In this document: in pieces, positions 16,802 to 23,917 of the stretch
Layout: every line of letters starts with the position of its first letter
How positions within the stretch are numbered: the first letter of the stretch is position 1
DNA from: Alphaproteobacteria bacterium
Lineage (GTDB): Bacteria; Myxococcota_A; UBA796; GCA-2862545
Reading direction: 5' to 3'
DNA: 64,000 nt
NCBI GenBank assembly: GCA_020632925.1
Contig: JACKER010000010.1
Location: forward strand, 124,001-188,000
The notes under the pieces: generated by a model
The model's database searches: none
What the model was told of the DNA's origin: nothing
What the model saw: the letters and a program-made list of their open reading frames with translations, nothing else
Position numbers and translations under genes: made by a program

Positions 16802-17911
16802 TCAGATCAGCCGGCGACCGAGGGCGTCACGGGCCATCACGGACGTGTGGTGGGCGGGACTGTCCAGGAGGTCGGCGGAGAGCAGCGACCAGATCATCGT
16901 CTCGCGCGGGCGCCCGAGCGCGTCGCGGGTCCGCCCCGGCAGCGTGCCGACGTGCGTGTATCCGAGGCGCGCGGGGATGGCGGCGGAGCGCGTGTTCCGC
17001 GGGTCGCAGTGGATCTCCACGACCTGCTTGCGGTGGACCTCGAGCGCGAGGCGCGTGAGCGCGCCGGCCGCCTCCGTGACCAACCCGAGCCCCTCGTGCC
17101 GCTTGCTGATCCAGTACCCGATCTCGAGGCCGTCGGGCCCGATGCGCGGGTGCAGCCCGGTGCCGCCGATCGGCGTCCCGTCGGGCAGGAAGATCCCGTA
17201 GACCAGGTCGTCCGCCTCCAGGAAGGAGCGGAGGAACGAGCGCACCGTCCCGAGCAGCTCGTCGAGGGTCGGCAAGGTGCGCGCCCAGGGCATCGTGGGT
17301 GCCAGGTGCTCCTGGTTCTCCCGCTGGAGCGCCAGCAGGTCGGGCACGTCCGCCTGCTCCCACGGTCGCAGCACGAGCCGATCCGTCTCGATGCGCCAGG
17401 CCGGCCACTCCGCGGCCACACTCGGCCGGTCGTCATTGGGCCAGCGATACTGGGGGCGATGCTCGTCGCGCCACGCCTGCCAGGCAGGGTCGTCGGGGTA
17501 GAGCGAGCCGTCGCCCAGCCGCCGCTCCCCGATGCAGAGCAGGATCGCGTCCATGTCGGCGTCGTTGCGGAACGTGTGGGCAATGCCCGTCCCCGCGGGG
17601 AAGGCCACCAGATCGCCCGGCTCGAGCGGCACCTCCTCGGCCTCGCCGCCCGGTGGGCGCCAGCGGAGCGTCGGGGTACCGGCGAGCACGTAGATCAGCT
17701 CCTCCTCGCGCAGGTGGGCGTGCGTGAAGCTGGTCCGACGGCCGCGCGGCAGCCGCTCCTGCCAGCAACCGAGCGACCGGCTCCCCGCGGCCCGTCCGAG
17801 GTCGCGCCCGAAGGACAGCTTCTCGGCGTCGAAGGGCGCCGGGTAGTGGCCCTCGATCTCCGAGATGTCCGTCGCGCGCACCACGAACGGCGGCCTTCCG
17901 GCGTTGCTCAT
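16802..17911 (-). CDS. cupin - GNAT (RimJ/RimL-type) acetyltransferase fusion
   Basis: The 369-residue protein has two domains. An N-terminal cupin (about 30-150) carries RTSFTHAHLREEELIYVLAGTPTLRW, EPGDLVAFPAGTGIAHTF. A C-terminal GNAT (about 180-355) carries ETDRLVLRPWEQADVPDLLALQ, GIFLPDGTPIGGTGLHPRI, IGYWISKRHEGLGLVTEAAGALT and NTRSAAIPARLGY, which is the RimJ/L layout for N-terminal Ser/Ala acetylation or related small-molecule acetylation. ATG 17911 is chosen for a strong GAGGAGGGG site. The cupin may sense or bind a ligand controlling the transferase; that is inference. Confidence 0.85.
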   Translation of the reverse strand: MSNAGRPPFVVRATDISEIEGHYPAPFDAEKLSFGRDLGRAAGSRSLGCWQERLPRGRRTSFTHAHLREEELIYVLAGTPTLRWRPPGGEAEEVPLEPGDLVAFPAGTGIAHTFRNDADMDAILLCIGERRLGDGSLYPDDPAWQAWRDEHRPQYRWPNDDRPSVAAEWPAWRIETDRLVLRPWEQADVPDLLALQRENQEHLAPTMPWARTLPTLDELLGTVRSFLRSFLEADDLVYGIFLPDGTPIGGTGLHPRIGPDGLEIGYWISKRHEGLGLVTEAAGALTRLALEVHRKQVVEIHCDPRNTRSAAIPARLGYTHVGTLPGRTRDALGRPRETMIWSLLSADLLDSPAHHTSVMARDALGRRLI

Positions 17912-17941
17912 CGTCCCCTCCTCGGAGGACGGTACCAACGG

Positions 17942-19435
17942 TCAGCGCACCGTGGGCAGTCCGGTCACCGGATCGCGTCCGCCGCCGCTCACGGGCACCT
18001 CGCCGGAGCGCCCCGCCAGCTGCGCCAGGGTGGCGTCGAGCGCCGTGACCAGCTCGATCTCCTTCGACAGCGCGGGATCCCCTGCCGCGACGAGACGCTG
18101 GAGCAGGCCGTGGACATCCTGCCAGGCGCCCTCCTGGTCGTTGTCGTGGTGGTGCAGCGCGGTGGCGCGCTCGAGCGTCGTGACCTCGTCCACCAGCAGC
18201 CGGCCGCGGCGCAGCCCCACGTCCCCGTCCGCCAGCGGCCCCGAGCGCACCGTGCTCGTCGCGGTGCTCCGCTCGCCGTCGCGGGGGTCGTAGGACAGCG
18301 AGATGGCGCCGAGCTCGGGCCGACCGCTCGCGGGCATCGGGCCGTCGGGCGCGAAGGCGACGTAGATGGCGCCGTCGTCGCGGGACAGGAAGACCGTGGA
18401 GACGTGCAGCTGCAGCGCACCTCCCTCGGTCCAGCGCACCGCGTCACCGGGCACGCCGTAGACCCCCGCCACCTTCATGCCCGGCTTCGGGGAGACGACG
18501 AGATCGAGGTCGTACGCGAGCTCCGTGAACATCATCGCGAAGTCGGACGCGACCTTCTCCCGCATGGCGCCGAGGTCCGAGAAGAAGAACAGGTTGCCGC
18601 CGCGCACCGACGACACCTGCTGGGCGAGCTCGGCGCCGAACTGCGTGCCGACGCCGATCGTGGTCGTGCCCACGTGGTCGCGGCTCGCGGCCTCGGCCAT
18701 CCCCATGAACGACGCGGCGTCGGTGCGCCCGGTGTTCGGCCGCTCGTCCGTGAACAGCACCACGCGGCTCACGCCGTCGAAGGAGCGCCTCGCCGCGCGC
18801 GCGAGCTCGTACCCCCGGGTCAGACCGGCCTCGAGGTTGGTCGAGCCGTCGATCGCCACGCGCTCCACGGCCTCGCGCAGTGCCTGGCGGTCGGTCGCCG
18901 AGGTGGGCGGCAGCACGGTCGCCACGTCGGACCCGTAGGCCACGATCGCGAGCTGATCCTCGGGCCCGAGCTGGTCGATCATCGCGACCAGGGAGCGCTT
19001 CACGGTGTCGATGGGCTCGCCGCTCATCGAGCAGGACTTGTCGATGACGGCGACCAGGCTCACCGGCGGGCGGTGGAAGGTGGCCTCGGTCAGCCCCGAG
19101 GTGAACCCGACCTGGGCGAGCCAGCGGGCGTCGGGCTGGGCGGTCAGGCGGGCCTCGGTCGCGCGCAGCTCCGCGCACAGCAGGCGCTCGCAAGGACGGG
19201 AGGGAACGAGCGGCAGATCGTGCTCGGAGAACAGCCCCTCGGGCGTGAAGACCTCGGGCAGCGGCACCGCCCCCGCCGCCACCTGGTCACGGAAGTACGT
19301 GATGTCCTGCGCACCCCCGGGCGTCGCGCCGAACGAGCCGGCCAGGACATCCGCGGCGAACTCGAAGTCCACCGCCTTCATGCGCTCGTCGTCGTCACCC
19401 CCCGCCAGCGCCAACCCGATGATGCACCACCACAT
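17942..19435 (-). CDS. exported von Willebrand factor type A domain protein
   Basis: The 497-residue protein begins with a short hydrophobic signal (WWCIIGLALAGG). A VIT-like/N-terminal region precedes a VWA domain (about 120-310) with a complete MIDAS: DxSxS in VIDKSCSMS, the Thr in DGSTNLEAGL and the Asp in LFTDERPN. The C-terminal part is beta-rich (VSPKPGMKVAGVYG, STVFLSRDDGAIYVAFAP) as in YfbK/CaCA-type proteins. VWA domains bind protein partners through a metal; the partner is unknown. ATG 19435 follows a GGAGGG site. It is divergent from the uncharacterised gene at 19522. Confidence 0.85.
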   Translation of the reverse strand: MWWCIIGLALAGGDDDERMKAVDFEFAADVLAGSFGATPGGAQDITYFRDQVAAGAVPLPEVFTPEGLFSEHDLPLVPSRPCERLLCAELRATEARLTAQPDARWLAQVGFTSGLTEATFHRPPVSLVAVIDKSCSMSGEPIDTVKRSLVAMIDQLGPEDQLAIVAYGSDVATVLPPTSATDRQALREAVERVAIDGSTNLEAGLTRGYELARAARRSFDGVSRVVLFTDERPNTGRTDAASFMGMAEAASRDHVGTTTIGVGTQFGAELAQQVSSVRGGNLFFFSDLGAMREKVASDFAMMFTELAYDLDLVVSPKPGMKVAGVYGVPGDAVRWTEGGALQLHVSTVFLSRDDGAIYVAFAPDGPMPASGRPELGAISLSYDPRDGERSTATSTVRSGPLADGDVGLRRGRLLVDEVTTLERATALHHHDNDQEGAWQDVHGLLQRLVAAGDPALSKEIELVTALDATLAQLAGRSGEVPVSGGGRDPVTGLPTVR

Positions 19436-19445
19436 GAGACCCTCC

Positions 19446-19486
19446 CCGGTTCCGCTGTCGACACCAGCGTGGAGGACCGGTTCCGC
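19446..19486. promoter_or_regulatory. pair of direct repeats in a divergent promoter region
   Basis: The 10-mer CCGGTTCCGC occurs at 19446-19455 and again at 19477-19486, 31 bp apart (three helical turns), in the 86-base gap between the VWA gene and the gene at 19522. Same-face spacing suggests two binding sites for a regulator; no protein can be named. Confidence 0.35.
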
Positions 19487-19521
19487 ATGTGCGAACGCGG
19501 AGATCGTGTCACCTTGTCGGC

Positions 19522-20730
19522 ATGACACCGACGATCCTGATCGAGGCGGTCGAGCCCGAGGCCGTGCTCGGCGAACCCCTGCGGATGACGCTGACGGCCC
19601 GCGGACAGCTCTGCATCGCCGACTACGAGGACCAGGAGGGCGCCCTGCTGCGGGCGATCGGTCCCGGCGGGCGACGCGCGACCGACCTGCGCCCGCCCCA
19701 CCCGACCGCGGCTTGGCCGTACCCGACCACCTGCTCCCGACGGGGAGAGCCCGCGACGTTCGATCTGGGCGACCACGGCTGGCTCGAGGCGCCGGGCACC
19801 TGGACCGTCGAGCTGTGGGTGGACGACGAGCGCCGCGCCGCCACGACCCTGACCGTGCGAGCGCCGACGCCCGACGAGATCGAGGCGATCACCGAGGACT
19901 ACCTCGACTCCGGTGGCCGCCCCGCGGTGATCGCCCACACCCTCTTCCTCCCCTCGCTCCTGGCCGCGGCGTCGAGCGGGCCGGAGGACCGAGCCACCCG
20001 GGCCGCGGAGGCGATCGCCGCCGTGCCGACCGTGACGGCCGCCGAGCACCTGCTCGCACTGGCGGACGAGCACGACGGGACCGCGCTCGGTGACCAGCTG
20101 CAACACCGCCTCCGGGAACGCGCCCGCCTTCGGCACAGTGGGTGGCCGCTGGCCTTCTCGGTCCAGGGATGGACCATCCCGCTGACCCTGGCGATCGCCG
20201 ATCGGGGCTGGCTCGAGCTGTACCGCCCCATCCCACCCGACTGGATGAGCGCGGAATCGGGGCCGCTGCCCCTCCTGCCCACGCCGGCGCAGGCCCGGGC
20301 GGTCGCGCCTCTCGTGGGAGAGCCTGGCGTCGGGGAGCGGCTGGAGGCCTGGCTGGCGAGCGCGGAGGAGGGCCCGTGGCTCGACGCGCTCGTGGACGAA
20401 GCGGTCGCGGCGAGCCCGGAGCGACTCCCCGCCTTCGTCGAGATCCTGGCGCCGCGGATGCGCCCCGACGCGCTCGTGGAGCTGATCGTGGACCGCGCGG
20501 ACCCCGACCGACCCGATCCGCGCCTGCTCTGGGCGTTGCGGTACGCTCTGGACCTCTCCCCGTGCGGGAGCTGGTCCTGGAAGGTCTCCGGCAGCGGTGG
20601 CGCTCGGGTCCTGCGCGCGTGGGAGGAGGTCCTCCAGACGCGGCGCGCCGAGCTCGAGGCCGGACCGCTGCCCTGGGAGCCTGGTTCCACCGACGACCTG
20701 CTGCCACCCTCCCTGACCTGTGGGTGGTAG
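19522..20730 (+). CDS. uncharacterised protein with N-terminal beta domain
   Basis: I do not recognise this 402-residue protein. Residues 1-115 look like an immunoglobulin-like or C2-like beta domain (TILIEAVEPEAVLGEPLRMTLTARG, WLEAPGTWTVELWVDDER). The remainder is alpha-helical, repeat-like and acidic (VIAHTLFLPSLLAAAS, TRAAEAIAAVPTVTAAEHLLALADEHD), ending with a Trp/Cys-containing tail. No signal peptide and no membrane span are evident, so it is probably cytoplasmic. The ATG is used because the in-frame upstream sequence lies in the divergent promoter. It is followed after 9 bases by the secreted glycan-binding-type protein. Confidence 0.6.
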   Translation: MTPTILIEAVEPEAVLGEPLRMTLTARGQLCIADYEDQEGALLRAIGPGGRRATDLRPPHPTAAWPYPTTCSRRGEPATFDLGDHGWLEAPGTWTVELWVDDERRAATTLTVRAPTPDEIEAITEDYLDSGGRPAVIAHTLFLPSLLAAASSGPEDRATRAAEAIAAVPTVTAAEHLLALADEHDGTALGDQLQHRLRERARLRHSGWPLAFSVQGWTIPLTLAIADRGWLELYRPIPPDWMSAESGPLPLLPTPAQARAVAPLVGEPGVGERLEAWLASAEEGPWLDALVDEAVAASPERLPAFVEILAPRMRPDALVELIVDRADPDRPDPRLLWALRYALDLSPCGSWSWKVSGSGGARVLRAWEEVLQTRRAELEAGPLPWEPGSTDDLLPPSLTCGW

Positions 20731-20739
20731 GCTCCCGGG

Positions 20740-21984
20740 ATGCTCACCTTTCTCGCGACCGCGGCGTTGGCTGCCGAACCCGACTGGCACCAGCTCTACG
20801 CGCCCCGGGCGACCGCAACGTCGTTCCTGCGTAGCAACTACAACCGGTTCGACGAGAACTACCACCCGAACTTCGCGTTCGACGACGACCCCGCCACGGC
20901 CTGGGTCGAGGGCGTCGACGGGGACGGTGTGGGGCAGGTGCTCTCCTGGGACGTCTCGGCGTTGTCCGCGGCGCGTGCAGTCAAGCTGCGCGTCCGCAAC
21001 GGGTACCAGAAGTCGTCGGGTCTGCTCGCAGCGAACGGCGCGCCCACGAAGGTCGAGCTGTCGGCCTGGAAGGGGCGCGAGGTCGTCGCGAAGCAGGAGT
21101 TCACGCTCACCGCGACCGACGGCTGGCAGGACCTGGTGCTCCCCACCGGCGGCAAGGGGCTGTCGCACCTCGAGCTCAAGGTGCTGGCGGTGCGGTCCGG
21201 CAGCAAGTACGCCGACACCTGCATCTCGGACATCCAGACCTTCGTGGACTCGGACCTGCCCTACGACGCGGCATGGGAGAAGTCCCGACGCGCCGAGCTG
21301 GGGACGTGGATCGCCGGTCGGGTGGAGGCGGCGAAGTCCGCGACCCAGGAGGGCTGGCCCTTCGCCGCGACCAGCTGGAATCGCGAGGAGAAGGACGCGA
21401 CCGAGGCCGAGGTGGAGGTCCTTGCGGCCCCTCTCCGCGCGTTGGCCCCGTCGGTGGCCCACCTCCCACGGCAGCGCCCGACTGCCAAGGCCCCCGTCCT
21501 GCCCGACGGGATCGAGTTCGTCCTGTCGCGGCTGGGCCTGCAGTACTTCCTCCAGGGCAGCAAGCTGACGGTGTTCGAGTCGACCGACGGGATGGCCCGG
21601 CGGGAGGTCGAGGAGTGCGACGGCGACTGCTGGACGGAGTGGCGTGACCTCCGGGTCCAGATGGCGGCCGACGGACGCACGCCCGTGCTCGCGACCATGA
21701 CCTACGCGACCCACGAGGACGGGCGCATGCTGTACACGGAGAACGCCCAGCTCGTGCTGACCTGGGACCAGGACGGCCACCTCACGCAGGTGCTGGAGGA
21801 GGGCAAGGCGCACGAGGAGGCGATGGACGGCGACCGGCTGTTCACGCAGGTCATCCACCTGACCTGGAAGGCGGGCAAGATCGTGGAGGTGGAGCACGCC
21901 GTCCACGCGCGTCCGGAGCGGCCGGGTGGCGAGGAGGACTGGGTCGTCCTGACCCGCACGCGCTGGACCCCCGCGGCGGGATGA
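20740..21984 (+). CDS. secreted protein with NADase-type glycan-binding (discoidin-like) domain
   Basis: The 414-residue protein has a short signal peptide (LTFLATAALAA, cleavage before EP). A discoidin-like domain (about 15-175) has the pattern found in the glycan-binding domain of streptococcal NADase and its bacterial relatives: NFAFDDDPATAWVEG, GVGQVLSWDV, KLRVRNGYQKSSGLLAANGAPTKVELSAW and TCISDIQTFV. Residues 180-414 are a hydrophilic beta/alpha region without a known enzyme motif. It probably binds sugar polymers outside the cytoplasm. ATGA overlap with the cytochrome gene downstream suggests joint translation. Confidence 0.7.
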   Translation: MLTFLATAALAAEPDWHQLYAPRATATSFLRSNYNRFDENYHPNFAFDDDPATAWVEGVDGDGVGQVLSWDVSALSAARAVKLRVRNGYQKSSGLLAANGAPTKVELSAWKGREVVAKQEFTLTATDGWQDLVLPTGGKGLSHLELKVLAVRSGSKYADTCISDIQTFVDSDLPYDAAWEKSRRAELGTWIAGRVEAAKSATQEGWPFAATSWNREEKDATEAEVEVLAAPLRALAPSVAHLPRQRPTAKAPVLPDGIEFVLSRLGLQYFLQGSKLTVFESTDGMARREVEECDGDCWTEWRDLRVQMAADGRTPVLATMTYATHEDGRMLYTENAQLVLTWDQDGHLTQVLEEGKAHEEAMDGDRLFTQVIHLTWKAGKIVEVEHAVHARPERPGGEEDWVVLTRTRWTPAAG

Positions 21985-22976
21985 CGCCGGCGCTCCTCGT
22001 GCTCGGACTCGGTGGGCTCGACGTCGCGCTGGACGAGCCGTTCCGCTCGGCGGCCGCGTGCGCCGGCTGCCACCCCGACGAGGTCGCGGACTGGGAGCGC
22101 TCCCGCCACCGCGCGTCGTGGAGCAACGAGCTGATGTTCGAGGGGTACGTCCAGGAGACGCGCCGATTCTGCGTGACCTGCCACGCGCCGCTCCGAGAGC
22201 AGGTGGACGAGGTGCTCGCGAACACGCCCTTCTACCGGTCGCGCGATCCGGGCTCGGGGGTGCCGCCGACCGCGATGGCGCCGGAGCCGATGGCCTCCGA
22301 GGGCGTGACCTGCGTGGTGTGCCACCTGCGCGAGGGCCGCGTGCTCGCGGTCGACGGCGCCGGCGCCCACCGCTTCACCGACGCACCGGAGCTCGCGTCC
22401 GCCGAGCTGTGCGGCAGCTGCCACCAGTTCCCGGTAGCGGGCTTCGTCGACGGGCGGATGGTGCCCACGGACACGCCGATGCAGGGGACGTACGACGAGT
22501 GGCGGCGCTGGGCCGAGGCCACGGGCGACGACCGCGTGTGCCAGGACTGCCACCTCCCCGCCGGGCGCCACCTGTTCCGCGGTGCACACGACCTCGACTG
22601 GCTGCGCAGCTCGGTCCGCGTGGTGCGGGAGGGCCACGAGCTCGTGGTGAGCACGGTCGACGTGGGCCACGACCTGCCGAGCGGGGACCTGTTCCGCGCG
22701 CTCACGCTGGAGGTCGACGCAGGCCACGGGTTCGTGGAGGTCGCGCGCTTCGCCCGGTCGTTCGGCGAGGCGTTCGACGAGGCGCTGGGCGGGTCCGTGA
22801 AGGTGCTGACCGCCGACACCTCGCTGCGCCCGGGGGTGCCGAGGAGGGTGGTGGTGCGCGAGGGGGCGCGCTGGCGGCTGCGGTACCACTTCGCCTCCGA
22901 GCTGGACGAGGTCCGTGGGCGGCTGCCCCTGGACGAGATCGTCGTCACCCTCGTGGAAGGGAGCTCGGACCACTGA
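21981..22976 (+). CDS. pentaheme cytochrome c (c554-like family)
   Basis: The 331-residue protein has five CxxCH heme-attachment motifs at residues 27 (CAGCH), 64 (CVTCH), 111 (CVVCH), 144 (CGSCH) and 187 (CQDCH). A beta-rich C-terminal domain contains VDVGHDLPSGDLFRALTLEV, a pattern shared with cytochrome c554-like proteins. A weak N-terminal hydrophobic stretch (ALLVLGLGGLDVAL) would serve as export signal, needed for heme attachment. Its role is periplasmic electron transfer; no terminal reductase gene lies nearby. Its stop is followed directly by the repeat cluster. Confidence 0.88.
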   Translation: MTPALLVLGLGGLDVALDEPFRSAAACAGCHPDEVADWERSRHRASWSNELMFEGYVQETRRFCVTCHAPLREQVDEVLANTPFYRSRDPGSGVPPTAMAPEPMASEGVTCVVCHLREGRVLAVDGAGAHRFTDAPELASAELCGSCHQFPVAGFVDGRMVPTDTPMQGTYDEWRRWAEATGDDRVCQDCHLPAGRHLFRGAHDLDWLRSSVRVVREGHELVVSTVDVGHDLPSGDLFRALTLEVDAGHGFVEVARFARSFGEAFDEALGGSVKVLTADTSLRPGVPRRVVVREGARWRLRYHFASELDEVRGRLPLDEIVVTLVEGSSDH

Positions 22977-22980
22977 CGGG

Positions 22981-23000
22981 TGTGTACACGGGTGTACACG
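22981..23000. repeat. two tandem 10-bp units abutting the left repeat end
   Basis: TGTGTACACG and GGTGTACACG are near-identical 10-bp units lying directly against the GGTGTCAGGA terminus, which begins with the same GGTGT. They start 4 bases after the cytochrome stop codon. Confidence 0.7.
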
Positions 23001-23336
23001 GGTGTCAGGACTTGATCGTTGATCATTTCCGCAGAGGTGCGGGGATCGGGCGTGAACGGGGGCGGGCAGCGGGCAGGGGGCAGCGGGCAGCGGACCGGCG
23101 GGAGGGGGGTCAGCGGGGGCGGGCGGCGGGCTGGCGGTGTCTGCGGTTCCGCATTCTGGACTCCGTGCGAGTTCGTGGCGTGGCGACCGAGCCCCGGGGC
23201 GCGCGCAGGTCCGTTGCCCTCCCCGGATCCGTTGTCCGCCCTGGCTCAGATCTCGTTGGCCGCCATCACGCCCCCGCTCACGGTCACACCCGGTCCGCTG
23301 GCGTCGAGAAATGATCAATGATCAAGTCCTGACACC
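23001..23336. repeat. 336-bp element with long terminal inverted repeats (non-autonomous mobile element candidate)
   Basis: The left end (23001-23030) and right end (23307-23336) are inverted copies of the same approximately 30-bp sequence with one mismatch inside the palindrome. The outer 11 bp read GGTGTCAGGAC and GTCCTGACACC. Each end carries an AT-rich TGATCA-type palindrome that stands out from the GC-rich background. There is no open frame inside. The element is MITE- or REP-like; a transposase is not in the window. Confidence 0.7.
23054..23094. repeat. G-rich arm of a 41-bp perfect inverted repeat
   Basis: This G-rich stretch (runs of GGG separated by CAGC) is the exact reverse complement of 23744-23784 (41 of 41 bases), and one base short of exact against the copy ending at 23487. 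Four or more G-runs in 41 bases also make a G-quadruplex possible. Confidence 0.7.
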
Positions 23337-23361
23337 TACGCCGCTTGGTCACCTACGCCGC

Positions 23362-23487
23362 TTGGTCACCTACGCCCTTGGTACGCCCCCGCTGCTGGGC
23401 CGCCGCTGGCGCGGTTCGCTGCCCGCTGTCCCCTCCCCCCGAAATTTCCGCTGCCCGCTGCCCCCTTCCCGCTGCCCGCCCCCGTTC
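23362..23487. repeat. direct repeat D1 (126 bp), copy of 23660-23784
   Basis: The segment from TTGGTCACCTACGCCC to GCCCCCGTTC is repeated almost identically at 23660-23784, 298 bases later. Together with the preceding repeat end it makes a larger tandem unit, with right repeat ends at 23336, 23631 and 23837. Confidence 0.75.
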
Positions 23488-23524
23488 AGAGGGCACATCG
23501 AGCCGCAGGTCCTCGGCCCCTGCA

Positions 23525-23631
23525 CCCGGATCCGCTGTCCGCCCTGGCCCAGATCTCGTTGGCCGCCATCCACCCCCGTTCACGGTCACACCCTGGCGCC
23601 GAGAAATGATCAATGATCAAGTCCTGACACC
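23525..23631. repeat. second copy of the element's right half
   Basis: The segment repeats 23222-23336 (CCCGGATCCG, CAGATCTCGTTGGCCGCC, ACGGTCACACC, then the palindrome and GTCCTGACACC) with a few substitutions and an 8-base deletion. No matching left end is present. Confidence 0.7.
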
Positions 23632-23659
23632 CATGCCCCTTGGTTGACACCTACGCCCC

Positions 23660-23784
23660 TTGGTCACCTACGCCCTTGGTACGCCCCCGCTGCTGGGCCG
23701 CCGCTGGCGCGGTTCGCTGCCCGCTGTCCCCTCCCCCCGAATTTCCGCTGCCCGCTGCCCCCTGCCCGCTGCCCGCCCCCGTTC
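23660..23784. repeat. direct repeat D2 (125 bp)
   Basis: Copy of D1 at 23362-23487. Its last 41 bases are also the perfect inverted partner of 23054-23094. Confidence 0.75.
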
Positions 23785-23807
23785 GAGCCCGTTCCCCGCG
23801 GCTACCC

Positions 23808-23865
23808 GGAAATGATCAATGATCAAGTCCTGACACCTCTTGGCGTCGTGCCTCTTGGCGTCGCT
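23808..23865. repeat. third right-hand repeat end with tandem flank
   Basis: The 30-bp end sequence occurs at 23808-23837 and is followed by two 15-bp units (CCTCTTGGCGTCG plus two variable bases, 23836-23850 and 23851-23865). The rest up to the gene at 23918 shows nothing further; 22977-23917 as a whole has no credible coding sequence. Confidence 0.65.
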
Positions 23866-23917
23866 GGCGCCCAACGGTGCTCGCACGGGGTTGCGGGCCG
23901 AGGTATCCTCCGCCGCC

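Noticed and set aside
23137..23822. Small open frames in the repeat cluster
   Set aside because: They differ only by repeat copying, have no ribosome sites, and encode Pro/Arg/Cys-rich low-complexity peptides.
23001..23837. CRISPR-like array
   Set aside because: The roughly 30-bp repeats occur in both orientations, with spacings of about 300 and 200 bases, spacers that are themselves repeated, and no cas genes.
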